Below are positions 1 through 9,236 of a DNA stretch of 64,000 nucleotides, piece after piece; position 1 is the first letter of the stretch, and the number at the start of each line of letters is the position of its first letter. Origin of the DNA: Kosakonia sacchari (lineage in GTDB: Bacteria; Pseudomonadota; Gammaproteobacteria; Enterobacterales; Enterobacteriaceae); contig FOAY01000002.1 in assembly GCA_900109485.1 (NCBI GenBank), forward strand, positions 144,392 to 208,391, in the 5' to 3' direction. The notes beneath the pieces were generated by a model. That model ran no database searches and was not told the DNA's origin. It worked only from the letters and a program-made list of their open reading frames with translations. The position numbers were made by a program, and so were the translations under genes.

Positions 1-43
1 ACCGTAGAAATACGTGCCGGTTCGAGTCCGGCCTTCGGCACCA
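1..43 (+). tRNA. leuX: tRNA-Leu 3' part (leuX type)
   Basis: The window opens inside a tRNA. The variable arm, T-arm (GGTTCGAGTCC at 19-29), acceptor strand GCCTTCGGC and encoded CCA at 41-43 match the 3' half of the enteric leuX tRNA-Leu(CAA), recalled from family knowledge. The anticodon lies outside the window, so the isoacceptor is inferred. leuX is a classic integration site for P4-type islands, which fits the integrase that follows. Confidence 0.85.
21..38 (+). other. attL core in tRNA T-arm/acceptor
   Basis: The 18 bases TTCGAGTCCGGCCTTCGG of the tRNA 3' end reappear with 14/18 identity at 15854-15871, near the far end of the island. Tyrosine integrases of the P4 family recombine at such tRNA 3' ends, so this is the likely left attachment core. 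The exact crossover point cannot be read. Confidence 0.55.
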
Positions 44-56
44 TCGGAACATCAAT

Positions 57-80
57 AGACGTCAACGGACGTCTTTTTTT
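57..80 (+). terminator. Intrinsic terminator after leuX
   Basis: A perfect 7-bp stem, AGACGTC (57-63) and GACGTCT (68-74), with loop AACG is followed by a run of seven T. It would end leuX transcription before the integrase. Confidence 0.85.
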
Positions 81-124
81 GTGTCTGAAATCCAGTATCC
101 GCAAGGCTTTCCTCACTTTTTCAC

Positions 125-160
125 TCAACCTAAGTCAACCTGATTCAATCTACATCAACT
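125..160 (+). repeat. Four 10-bp-phased TCAAYYT-like repeats
   Basis: TCAACC (125-130), TCAACC (135-140), TCAATC (145-150) and TCAACT (155-160) recur exactly every 10 bases, one helical turn. The array lies between the tRNA and the integrase. In P4-type elements this interval binds integrase or excisionase, so these are candidate protein-binding repeats. The spacing is observed; the function is inferred. Confidence 0.6.
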
Positions 161-165
161 TACTG

Positions 166-189
166 GTGCGGGTACAACTGCGGGTATAT
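166..189 (+). repeat. Integrase arm-type repeat, left copy
   Basis: A paired motif (GCGGGTACAA then GCGGGTATA) sits about 150 bp inside the tRNA. A related pair (GTGGGTACAA, GCGGGTATA) lies at 15780-15800, about 55 bp inside the decayed right att copy. Its presence in the same orientation at both island ends suggests arm-type integrase binding sites. Confidence 0.5.
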
Positions 190-241
190 CCCGGTTCGAT
201 AATGTTTGTACCCACGCAGAACCCTTGAAAGGATACTCATC

Positions 242-1552
242 ATTGCTCTGAGTGATGTGAAAGTTCGTTCGGCTAAGCCTGAAGCAAAAGCCTATAAACT
301 GACTGACGGTGAAGGAATGGTTTTGCTGGTTCACCCTAACGGTTCCAAATATTGGCGACTGCGTTATCGCTTTGGTGGCAAAGAGAAGATGCTGGCGCTG
401 GGGAAATACCCTGAAGTCTCTCTGGCGGATGCCCGGGCACGCCGGGATGAGGCTCGTAAGCTTTTAGCTAATGGTGTCGATCCCAGTGAAAACAAGAAAG
501 CTGTTAAGGTAGAACAGGAACAAGAGGCGATAACGTTTGAAGTAGTCGCCAGAGACTGGCACGCCAGCAATCAGAAGTAGTCTACATCGCACAGTGCCCG
601 TGTGTTGAAAAGCCTCGAAGATAATCTCTTCGCTACCATCGGTAAGCGAAACATTGCTGAATTGAAGACAAGGGATCTGCTTGTACCCATCAAAGCGGTC
701 GAGTCATCCGGGCGGCTCGAAGTCGCCGCTCGATTGCAGCAGCGAACTACCGCGATTATGCGCTTTGCAGTGCAAAGCGGTTTAATCGATTACAACCCCG
801 CTCAAGAGATTGCCGGTGCGGTGGCTACGGCGAAAAGACAGCATCGTGCTGCTCTGGAACTCAATCGTATACCTGAATTGCTTCACCGTATCGATCACTA
901 TTCTGGAAGACCGTTAACTCGACTGGCTGTCGAACTCACGTTATTGGTTTTCATCCGTTCAAGCGAGCTGCGTTTTGCCCGCTGGTCAGAAGTCGATTTT
1001 GAAACGGCCATGTGGACGATTCCAGGTGAGCGTGAACCGCTGGAAGGTGTTAAACATTCTCAGCGTGGTTCAAAGATGCGGACGCCACATCTTGTTCCCT
1101 TGTCGCGTTAGGCCTTAGCTATTTTGGAAAAGATCAAAAGCATGAGTGGGAATCGAGAGCTGATTTTTGTAGGTGATCATGATCCGCGTAAACCCATGAG
1201 CGAGAATACGGTGAACAAGGCTTTGCGAGTGATGGGTTATGACACGAAAACGGAAGTGTGTGGGCATGGTTTCAGGACGATGGCTTGCAGTTCTCTGATT
1301 GGATCAGGATTGTGGTCGAGGGATGCGGTAGAGCGGCAGATGAGTCATCAGGAGCGTAACTCTGTGCGTGCGGCATATATTCATAAGGTCGAGCACTTGG
1401 GGGAGCGCAGGTTGATGCTGCAGTGGTGGGCTGATTATCTGGATGCTAATCGGGAGAAGGTGGTGAGCCCATTTGATTTTGGGAAAACCAATAATAAAAC
1501 GTGCTTATCATTCAAATTGTTGAATGGCGGTGATAGTGGGGAGCGGCGTTAA
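242..1552 (+). pseudogene. P4-type tyrosine integrase, two in-frame stops
   Basis: One frame encodes a complete P4-family integrase: an N-terminal SAM-like/DUF4102 region (DVKVRSAKPEAK, LGKYPEVSLADAR), a core-binding region and a catalytic domain. The catalytic domain has SSELR arginine, HGFR box and AAYIH tyrosine. It would have cut and joined DNA at leuX to insert or excise the island. The frame is broken by TAG at 578-580 and TAG at 1109-1111. The expected start (family proteins begin M-A-L-x-D) is ATT at 242 rather than ATG; an upstream in-frame TTG exists at 206. No frameshift is needed, so the decay is by point changes. Unless the stops are suppressed, the island cannot move with this enzyme. 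Confidence 0.88.
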
Positions 1553-1685
1553 ACGTCGCCTGTATTGAGCCAAAAGTGCAGATATTGGTAAAGATAACTA
1601 TCATTGATGTCTTCATAGGGGCAATGCTCACACCATTAGCTCCTTGTGAATAAGTCACAGATTTGGTAGGGAGAGGCTGGGATAG

Positions 1686-2192
1686 TTATTCTGGCAGAAC
1701 GAAATTCAATAAACTAAAAAATACACCAATGCTAAAAAAATGACGAAAAAGAGAATGTCTTACCAATTCGTCCAGACACGTTCCACTCCATGAACCATTT
1801 CCCCAGCCTAATTGAAATAATGTAGCCCATGAAATAAAAATAATACCTAATGCACTGGCACTATTTTTCCATGACAGATGGGATGCTATGTTTAATGCTC
1901 CTGTATAAAAAACAATGCCTGCTATTAAAATAATGATGATAAAAATATAGATTGTTGTCTAGAGTAACAAAGCTCGTAATTCTTTTAGCCTCTGATGATG
2001 AGAGTGAATATGATTTATTGGATCAAGGCTGTAATTTCCTTGCTCGAGCTTTCGTTGATACTCCTCTTTCTCAAGTTCAAATGCCATTGAATTTTCGGCT
2101 GCGATTGATACGAATTGTTCGGTGCTGGTGATTAAATACCACATACCTTTATAGACACTCTGCTTTTTGGGAATGTTGTTATCAGACGTCAT
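1686..2192 (-). pseudogene. Small membrane protein split by amber codon
   Basis: I do not recognise this family. From the ATG at 2192 the frame gives a 77-residue soluble, charged segment ending at TAG (1959-1961). The same frame then runs on for about 90 codons to TAA at 1686-1688. That second half has an isoleucine-rich membrane segment (IYIFIIIILIAGIVF), a second hydrophobic stretch and the motif LGWGNGSWSG followed by CLDELVRHSLFR. The continuous frame implies an original protein of about 168 residues with a cytoplasmic N-terminus and about three membrane segments. It follows the restriction operon on the same strand after an 80-bp gap, so it may be its last gene. It could also be two proteins, or a readthrough product. 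Confidence 0.6.
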
Positions 2193-2213
2193 TTTCTCTC
2201 TTTACTTATGCCG

Positions 2214-2248
2214 GAGCCCCCGACGGTACCTTACCGTCTAAGGGGCCT
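2214..2248. other. Strong hairpin between res and membrane gene
   Basis: GACGGTA and TACCGTC form a perfect 7-bp stem with a three-base loop. It is extended by an outer AGCCCC/GGGGCCT pairing across small internal loops. There is no T tract on either side, so it is not a standard intrinsic terminator. It may stabilise or attenuate the operon transcript downstream of res. Confidence 0.5.
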
Positions 2249-2271
2249 GATTATGAGTCCTAAGATTATTA

Positions 2272-5142
2272 TTATGCAGATAAATTAGTTTTTATCCTAA
2301 AATCCGCTATTAGTCCAGAAATTGAACGACTTAACTCAATTTCATCATGAGGAATAATGGCATATTGCCACAATTTCCCTTTAAGTTGATCTGAATTTTG
2401 ATTGGCAAATTCACACCACCTGATAGCTGCTCGCGTTTTGGCCTGAACTTCCGGTGTGTCAATTTCTGTCGCTTTTTTAGGCTCTATTAGGCAATACCCA
2501 TTATCCATTTCGACAACAAAATCAGGTTCATAGTTCTTACCATTAGCATATTCGATACGGAACTGACCTGGACGAGGTTTCATCCAACGAATTACTGAAG
2601 GATCATTCTCCAGTATTTGTGCAAGACGAAGCTCCCCATCTACAGAGTCAAATTTCTGGTAAGGATAACAGCATTTAGTAAAACCAGTGAAAATCATCTG
2701 GCGGACTTTATTTTTTTCTCCACCCGGAATAGCGATACGGAAGTCTCTTGGTTTTTCGTTTCCGGCAAAATTGAATGTTGCCGGGTGTATCACGTCAAAA
2801 CCCTGAGTTATACGCCCGGTATAGCCAGTTGGTGTTGTCCACATATTTTGTTTGATTTGCACCCATATAAATTCTGCCAACTGCCGACCTGCATTTTTCA
2901 GAACGGATTCTGCATCTTCCTGCGACTGATAACTGCACAAATGGTTCACCATCTGTCCGGCCAGTTTGTAGAGCATGTCGGCATGTTCGTCGTAATCAAT
3001 TTCATCGTGGTCGAGCAGATAACGAATGAGATAGTTTTCTAGCCGTTCCTCCGCTTCTCCACCTTCCTGCCAACTGATTGTCCGCTGTTCGTTATTCTCC
3101 AGATGCGTGAGTAAGAGCTCTTTACTACCGGGTTTGAGCGCAATGCGATCCAACCCGGAAAGGTTGAAATCATTAAACCCGTAATTGACTTCGCGTTCTG
3201 GTAAAACCACGATTCGGGGAATATCAATGGTATATTCCATCAATTTTTCGGTAATCGTCCCGACCAACTCCTGAACTTCCATATCTTCCATTGACAGGAA
3301 ACTCGGCTGTTCAACTTGCTCTTCAATAATTTCTGTCAGATCGATTTGGTCCGAAGATGATGAGATTTGATGTTGAGCAACTTCCCATTCACGTAAGGCT
3401 TGTTGTACCCGTCGTGTAACGTTTGCTTTCACCTCTGGCGTGCTAAGTTGCTGACTGCTGGTTAACCGTTTAGCTTCTTCTGACACCACTTTAAACGTGA
3501 GTTCTGCGACTTTACGTTCTGTTTCCGTAGTGAGCACTGGTTTTGATATGGAATTCGTCTGGTATATTGCTTGAGGCTCACAAGCCTGCAAACTACTATT
3601 ATCAATGAATTGATTTCCCAATAGAAATTCAGCCATTGATGGTACGACAATTTGCTGAGGTTTTATTTCTGGAATACCGTTTTCATCATCATCCAGCCCT
3701 ATATACAGAACTTTCTTGATAATCGAGTCATCATTATTGGCACGATCGATAATTTCCTGAAAACGGTCATGGGCAATAATCGTTAGGCGATCGACAGCTT
3801 CGACGCCTGTTCTTTTGCCGTACGGTAGACGTAGTCCTCGGCCAATGGTCTGCTCAGTCAGGATTTCAGAAGCAGAAGCACGCAATGGAACGATAGTGTA
3901 CAAATTGGTAACATCCCATCCCTCTTTTAATTTATTGACATGAATGACGATTTCTGTGTCTTTGTCATGCTCAACGGCTAAAAGCCGCTGCATAGTTTCT
4001 TCTGATTCTTCACCCGTTTGGTTCGAGTGAACGGTGATTACTTTGCCTTTGTAAGCGCCATTGAAGAAATCGTCGTGTTCAATACGTACTTTTAGCCTGT
4101 CTGCATGATCGGTATCCTGCGCAACAACTAACATAAAAGGTTTAACCAGTTTGTTGCCAGTATTATTGGCGAAGCTGGTTAGTTCCGTTTTTACGTATTC
4201 ATGATGGTGGATTCCGTCTTCCAGCTTTATTTTTTCCAACTGCTCTTCAGAGTAGTTGGCGGCACGGAAGTCTTTACGCGTGGCAACAGCTGGAATTTTG
4301 ACGTATCCGTCTTTTAATGCACGTGAAAGGGGATAGTGATAAATAATATTTTTAAAATCACGTGGGTTTGCACCTACGGTTTTCGGCGTGGCAGTTAATT
4401 CAATCCCCAATACTGGATTCAGATCGTTAAGTGCCTGCGCACCCGCGCTGGCATAGTAACGATGGGCTTCATCCATCAAAATAACTAAATCGGGCAGGTT
4501 TGCAAGATAGCTAAAATAAGATTCTCCGACGTATTCCTGAATACGTCGAATTTTAGCGACCTTGGATTTAGCAGAGCCTTTGGCATTTTCCAGTGCATTG
4601 ATTTTGGAAATATTGAAGATATTAATGTGCGGAGCAGTTTCGCTTCCAAAAAGATCACCTGTTCTGCTTTCGGCAATTGCATAATCCAGACGAACGCCTC
4701 GCCCTTCCTGATAATCGTCACCAGTAATTAATACTGGTGGCGTTTGCGCCAGTTCTGGAATACCCTGAAAAACATATTTTGGTGAACCAGGTAAAAAATC
4801 CATCTTAAGTTTTTCATAGATGGTTAAGTTCGGAGCTAGTACGAAAAAATGACGACTGCGTCCGGTTAAGTATAACCAAGCAATCATCGCCCCCATTAGA
4901 CGTGTTTTACCTACACCGGTAGCAAGCGCAAAGCAAAGCGAAGGAAAGGCTCGTTCAAACTCTTTTACAGTAGGATATTGCTGATGCAGCACCGCCAACC
5001 AGCGATTAATATCGGGATCTTTACTGAGATCGAGTTGTTCCAGCACATCGCATAAGATGCGCAAGGATTCATCCTGTGGATCGCGCAGTGACAGCCGGGC
5101 GCTAATTCGATTGGCAATTTTTATGGCGTTGCTTTGGCTCAT
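2272..5142 (-). CDS. res: Type III restriction enzyme, Res subunit
   Basis: This 956-residue protein is the ATP-dependent restriction subunit of a type III system. It needs the Mod subunit for target recognition and cuts after translocating or diffusing between two sites. An SF2 helicase core is visible: Walker A ATGVGKT (74-80), DEAH (224-227), LTATPKT and the motif VI region EQTIGRGLRLP. Near the C-terminus a PD-(D/E)xK nuclease site reads PD (873-874) then E-P-K (887-889). Length is normal for the family. The start ATG at 5140-5142 overlaps the mod stop in an ATGA arrangement, so the two are translationally coupled. All core motifs are intact. Confidence 0.93.
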   Translation of the reverse strand: MSQSNAIKIANRISARLSLRDPQDESLRILCDVLEQLDLSKDPDINRWLAVLHQQYPTVKEFERAFPSLCFALATGVGKTRLMGAMIAWLYLTGRSRHFFVLAPNLTIYEKLKMDFLPGSPKYVFQGIPELAQTPPVLITGDDYQEGRGVRLDYAIAESRTGDLFGSETAPHINIFNISKINALENAKGSAKSKVAKIRRIQEYVGESYFSYLANLPDLVILMDEAHRYYASAGAQALNDLNPVLGIELTATPKTVGANPRDFKNIIYHYPLSRALKDGYVKIPAVATRKDFRAANYSEEQLEKIKLEDGIHHHEYVKTELTSFANNTGNKLVKPFMLVVAQDTDHADRLKVRIEHDDFFNGAYKGKVITVHSNQTGEESEETMQRLLAVEHDKDTEIVIHVNKLKEGWDVTNLYTIVPLRASASEILTEQTIGRGLRLPYGKRTGVEAVDRLTIIAHDRFQEIIDRANNDDSIIKKVLYIGLDDDENGIPEIKPQQIVVPSMAEFLLGNQFIDNSSLQACEPQAIYQTNSISKPVLTTETERKVAELTFKVVSEEAKRLTSSQQLSTPEVKANVTRRVQQALREWEVAQHQISSSSDQIDLTEIIEEQVEQPSFLSMEDMEVQELVGTITEKLMEYTIDIPRIVVLPEREVNYGFNDFNLSGLDRIALKPGSKELLLTHLENNEQRTISWQEGGEAEERLENYLIRYLLDHDEIDYDEHADMLYKLAGQMVNHLCSYQSQEDAESVLKNAGRQLAEFIWVQIKQNMWTTPTGYTGRITQGFDVIHPATFNFAGNEKPRDFRIAIPGGEKNKVRQMIFTGFTKCCYPYQKFDSVDGELRLAQILENDPSVIRWMKPRPGQFRIEYANGKNYEPDFVVEMDNGYCLIEPKKATEIDTPEVQAKTRAAIRWCEFANQNSDQLKGKLWQYAIIPHDEIELSRSISGLIADFRIKTNLSA

Positions 5143-6830
5143 AATTGTTCTTCGCCTTCAGTATCGTCGTCGTAGTCAATATCGTCAGGTTGTTCTGAAT
5201 CAGAGAGTACATTTAGAGTAAAGCTATAGTCATCCTGATCCCATTCACATTTATTCAGAATTGCACGAGGAATTTTTACCAATGTTAGGTTAGGAAATTC
5301 AGCCCCTTCAGTCATAAAGGCTTTGCAGCAGATCAACAATGTGCGTTCAGTTCCGACCTCTTCACTTATAACTTTGAGTTGTTCATAAGCCAAAGAACCG
5401 GTAGTAACGTAGATGTAGTCAGTTTCAGTGCTGTAACCATGGTTCCAGTATTGAGTCTGACTAGGTGCATAGGTGAAACTCATATGTTTACACATGGCTT
5501 CGGCCAGCATCTCAGCATTATATTCTTTGTTGATTATCCAATTACCCCAATTATCTCTTTTCAATAGGGAAGGAGCTAAGTGGAAATGACGGAATCCCCC
5601 GCCATGAGGTTCAATTGCAGCCGCTTTATGCCCTTTTATAACTGCTTGCAAACGAGGGATTATAACTGAGTCGACAGTTTCCTTTTTTAACTCAATTAAA
5701 ATGAATTTTCTATTTGTACCTTTGTTTTTATTTAATTGTAAAACAGCATGACCGGTGGTGCCACTTCCCGCGAACGAATCTAAAATAATGTCATTATCAT
5801 CTGTGAATGCTTCTATTAAATAAGAAACCAAGTTCACAGGTTTAGGATAGGTGAACTTGACTCCAAGTTTAGAAAGCATAAGTCTCATTTGATTTGTCGT
5901 TCCAAATCCTCTTAGAACAGATACGAAATGACCCTTTCGCTGTTCACGGCGTTTAACTGCTTCGATTGCACCAGTTCTTGTGATTTCAAAAATAGTTTCT
6001 TGTTTTTTGGAATCTAAAACAGCCTCGAAATTGTTATTAATAAATGACTCTAATATGGATTTCGAGCTCCAGCCAGTTGTGGCGGTGACAGAATTCTTGA
6101 GTTTTCCATTCTCAATAAATAGATCAGAGTCATAAGACGGATATTGGACGTCTGACCTGGATATATGTCCATTCTGGAAAGAACAAGGGAATCCTGCAGG
6201 CAACAAAACTGATTTTGGCGGGTTTTTAGGCCCATTTTTTACAATGGTGTTCCTTATTTCCGCATTAAATAATTTGCTGGATTCTGGCAGGTTGGGGTCA
6301 AACACTGCAGGATCATCTATTCTCCCAGTCTTCGAGTAAACTAAAATATACTCATGATAGTTTATTATTTTTGCTTGGTTATCGGTATTTCCCTCGTAGT
6401 TCCAAACAAGGTTTGCAATGAATTTGTCCCTACCAAAAACGTCATCGCATAAAACTTTTAAATAATGAAGTTCGTCATCATTAATACTAATGAGCAAGAC
6501 TCCATTGTCTGAGCTCATGAGTCTCCAAATTATTTCTAATCTGTCTCTCATCATGCTAAGCCACATTGAATGCTCAAGCCCATCATCATAGCTTTCAAAT
6601 GCAGTACCAGTATTATACGGAGGATCAATATACACGCATTTGATCTTTCCGGAGTAGTCATGCTCCAATGCTTTCAAGGCTAACAGATTATCACCATGAA
6701 TCAGCAAGTTCTCATTATCCACCTCACCATAAGATAACGATTTATCTTCAAGCAAAATACGCGGTTCCAGACGAGGGCGCTTATGTTTACCAATCCAGTT
6801 AAGTTCTAATTTTTGCTTATTAGTTGACAT
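5139..6830 (-). CDS. mod: Type III DNA adenine methyltransferase, Mod subunit
   Basis: This 563-residue protein has the catalytic motif DPPYNTG (69-75) before the S-adenosylmethionine motif FAGSGTTG (353-360). That order defines beta-class N6-adenine methyltransferases of type III systems. The long region between the motifs should hold the target recognition domain. It would methylate one strand of an asymmetric site and supply specificity to Res. The tail is acidic. No simple repeat suited to phase variation is visible in the frame. The gene starts 9 bp after the protease gene and overlaps res by 4 bp, so it belongs to the same operon. Confidence 0.93.
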   Translation of the reverse strand: MSTNKQKLELNWIGKHKRPRLEPRILLEDKSLSYGEVDNENLLIHGDNLLALKALEHDYSGKIKCVYIDPPYNTGTAFESYDDGLEHSMWLSMMRDRLEIIWRLMSSDNGVLLISINDDELHYLKVLCDDVFGRDKFIANLVWNYEGNTDNQAKIINYHEYILVYSKTGRIDDPAVFDPNLPESSKLFNAEIRNTIVKNGPKNPPKSVLLPAGFPCSFQNGHISRSDVQYPSYDSDLFIENGKLKNSVTATTGWSSKSILESFINNNFEAVLDSKKQETIFEITRTGAIEAVKRREQRKGHFVSVLRGFGTTNQMRLMLSKLGVKFTYPKPVNLVSYLIEAFTDDNDIILDSFAGSGTTGHAVLQLNKNKGTNRKFILIELKKETVDSVIIPRLQAVIKGHKAAAIEPHGGGFRHFHLAPSLLKRDNWGNWIINKEYNAEMLAEAMCKHMSFTYAPSQTQYWNHGYSTETDYIYVTTGSLAYEQLKVISEEVGTERTLLICCKAFMTEGAEFPNLTLVKIPRAILNKCEWDQDDYSFTLNVLSDSEQPDDIDYDDDTEGEEQL

Positions 6831-6839
6831 AATCTATTT

Positions 6840-9227
6840 TTATCCAATACGTGCTCGCGCGCGTTCCTGTTCACGGATCTGCGCCTGAATTTGTGTATAA
6901 AGCTGCGCCTGTGCATTATCGCGATCGGTCGCGGTCACTACCAGTGCGTAAGGCTCCTGCTCGCTGCTGAATGCTTCACCCCAATCCCTGTCCTGACGGG
7001 TAACAACGATAAACCATTTTTCATCCGGGTTACGTTGGCGGAAAGTCCATACCGACGACTGTACTGTACCGCGTTCCCGCTGCTGTGCTGATACAACACG
7101 GTTCGTTTGGGCGTCATCGGAGCGGGTTTCCGTTTCACTCTGTGTTTGGTGATTAAAACTGGCCTGAACTTCATCCAGCGAGCGGCCTTTAACCAGCCGG
7201 AAACTAATCCGCGTGGCGGTATAATCCATCCGGGTTGTACGCACAGCAGGTGAGTAAGCCAGCGTGACGCGAATTTCACGGGTTGATCGCTGCGATCTTA
7301 AAAAAGAAGCCGGGAAGGGTAGTTCAAAAAACTGATGGGCGTTATTTTCTATCTGCTCTTCACATCGCATGACTACAACATATTCTGAAGAGCGGTATAA
7401 CGCATCCTCATCAATAATGCCGTAGCCCGTCACGTCGCGCTCAATCTCCCGGTTTCTCGTTGCAGGCGTATTTTTATAGCTTTCTCTCATGGCCTGCGGG
7501 AAGGTTTGCGTCATCTCCTGAAAAACAGATGCATGATTGACCAGCATCGCCCGCAGCATACTGGCAGACATTTCCGGGTATTCGTTTAACAGACGACCCG
7601 CCAGATGTGTGATATACGGCGCAGCAAAGCTAGTGCCGCTGAGTTCTTTGAGCAGCGTATTGCCCTGAAACTGATGATGGCAGCTTAATACGCCCAAACC
7701 ACGCATATGTGCCTGCCATTGCCCTTGCCGAACGTTGGAAGCGACATTGCCGCCGTGCGCTACAATGTCAGGTTTAAATGCGCCTTTTACCGACGGGCCA
7801 TGTCGGGTAAAAGGCGACGGTTGGTTTTCCGCTGCTGGGCTGAGATGCTGAATATCATCGGGCCTGCGTTGGGCATCGGAAGTCGCATTGTGTCTGGCGA
7901 CGCTGCCCACTGTCAGTACATTTAGCGCAGGAGCTGGATCGATAATAACGCTGGCTTCATGTAGCAAGTAATCAGGATACTCATCCCGCCAGCTGTTTTG
8001 CGGCACCGGGGGATCGTCACTGCCTGCGAAATTCCCCGCGGAAACGACAAACAGCACATTATATTGCCGCGCCAGCGTATCTAACAAATACGCCATACCG
8101 CGAATATGTTTTCCGTCATAGGGAGCATTAACATTTCCCAGAGAAAGGTTGAAAATACGACAACCGAGATTGGTAAAATACGTGACGGCGGTTGTTAGTG
8201 TGCTTTCTATCGTTTCGGCATTGAATTCAGCCCGATCGTTCAGTACTTTCCCATTATACAGCCATAGCTGCGGCTGCCAGAAATTACTATGGTTGCAGGC
8301 TTCAACATCGCCATACAGTGCAATACTCGCTACGGCGGTGCCATGCCCCTCTTGATCAAACTCGTCCTGACCGGGAATAAAGCTGGCACTTTCAGCAATG
8401 GCGGAACTTAATAACGGATGGTTGGTATTGATGCCGCTGTCCAGAATACAGATTCTGGCCGCATTTTCCGTAGGTGAAATCAGCCGAGCCGGAAGTGTAT
8501 TGATATCCCGGTTAATCTGCTGATAGCTAATGCCGCTGGACGGCGGCAGATCAATCAGCCGGATGTCCCGATGAGCTAACAGCTGTTCTGCTTGCGCGCG
8601 AGAAACCTCTACCCGGTACATCAAGAGGCTGTCAAGATTGACTTTATCCTGTCGGAATATCCCCTGCTCCTGCAACCAGCGCTCAAAACGGGTATACAGA
8701 TCGATACGTTTGGGATGATGTGCAACCTCGATTGGCCAGAGCTCCACATCCAGTTTAAAGCGCTCTGCTACAGGGAAACCATAACGCCGAAGCGCCCAGC
8801 TTTTGCGATCTTCCGCCGACCAGCCTTCAATACCGTCAAGCGCCTCCAGGATCTGTTTGTAGGTAAGCTCTGTATTATTAAGACCGAGAGATGCCAGATG
8901 TTCTGCAAATGTCGCCAGTCCTTGCTCATCGCTAAAGACTACGCACACTTGTTTATTTTCCTGACTGATAAACTCTACGCCATGATGTATCAATGCCGAA
9001 AAATTCATCGTGCCGCTGTAGTTCAGTTTGAGTATATATCGACCATCATCAGCGCTGCCTGGTACCTGCGTCAGCATCGGGCGCAGAGTCTGGAGCTGGT
9101 TCAATAACATTTGCCCATGCTGACGTAAATCGCCTCTGAGTACACGAGGCATATTGACTCTGCGGGTCCGTCGGTCATTCTGAAGAGGGGCTTTGGAAAT
9201 ATTTAGATGCTGATAATTCGCCGTCAT
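6840..9227 (-). CDS. Subtilisin-like (S8) serine protease, IetS-like
   Basis: This 795-residue protein has a complete S8 catalytic set: Asp263 (ILDSG), His295 (EGHGT), oxyanion Asn399 (SAGNF) and Ser533 (GTSFAAP). About 250 residues precede the protease domain and about 230 follow. There is no signal peptide, so it should act in the cytoplasm, which is unusual for subtilases. The start ATG at 9227 has an AAGGGA ribosome site. It lies 9 bp behind an AAA ATPase gene. That ATPase-subtilase pairing matches ietA/ietS, described as a plasmid stability pair and later as a phage-defence pair (recalled family knowledge). Here the pair sits inside a larger operon. The substrate is unknown. Confidence 0.88.
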   Translation of the reverse strand: MTANYQHLNISKAPLQNDRRTRRVNMPRVLRGDLRQHGQMLLNQLQTLRPMLTQVPGSADDGRYILKLNYSGTMNFSALIHHGVEFISQENKQVCVVFSDEQGLATFAEHLASLGLNNTELTYKQILEALDGIEGWSAEDRKSWALRRYGFPVAERFKLDVELWPIEVAHHPKRIDLYTRFERWLQEQGIFRQDKVNLDSLLMYRVEVSRAQAEQLLAHRDIRLIDLPPSSGISYQQINRDINTLPARLISPTENAARICILDSGINTNHPLLSSAIAESASFIPGQDEFDQEGHGTAVASIALYGDVEACNHSNFWQPQLWLYNGKVLNDRAEFNAETIESTLTTAVTYFTNLGCRIFNLSLGNVNAPYDGKHIRGMAYLLDTLARQYNVLFVVSAGNFAGSDDPPVPQNSWRDEYPDYLLHEASVIIDPAPALNVLTVGSVARHNATSDAQRRPDDIQHLSPAAENQPSPFTRHGPSVKGAFKPDIVAHGGNVASNVRQGQWQAHMRGLGVLSCHHQFQGNTLLKELSGTSFAAPYITHLAGRLLNEYPEMSASMLRAMLVNHASVFQEMTQTFPQAMRESYKNTPATRNREIERDVTGYGIIDEDALYRSSEYVVVMRCEEQIENNAHQFFELPFPASFLRSQRSTREIRVTLAYSPAVRTTRMDYTATRISFRLVKGRSLDEVQASFNHQTQSETETRSDDAQTNRVVSAQQRERGTVQSSVWTFRQRNPDEKWFIVVTRQDRDWGEAFSSEQEPYALVVTATDRDNAQAQLYTQIQAQIREQERARARIG

Positions 9228-9236
9228 GGCAGTCCC

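Noticed and set aside
57..74. AGACGTC-AACG-GACGTCT resembles a MetJ met box
   Set aside because: It sits directly after leuX and is followed by seven T, so it is the tRNA terminator; the two halves are not spaced as contiguous 8-mers.
125..160. Short CRISPR-like array
   Set aside because: Repeats are 6-7 bp every 10 bp with no spacers of CRISPR size; this is a binding-site array at most.
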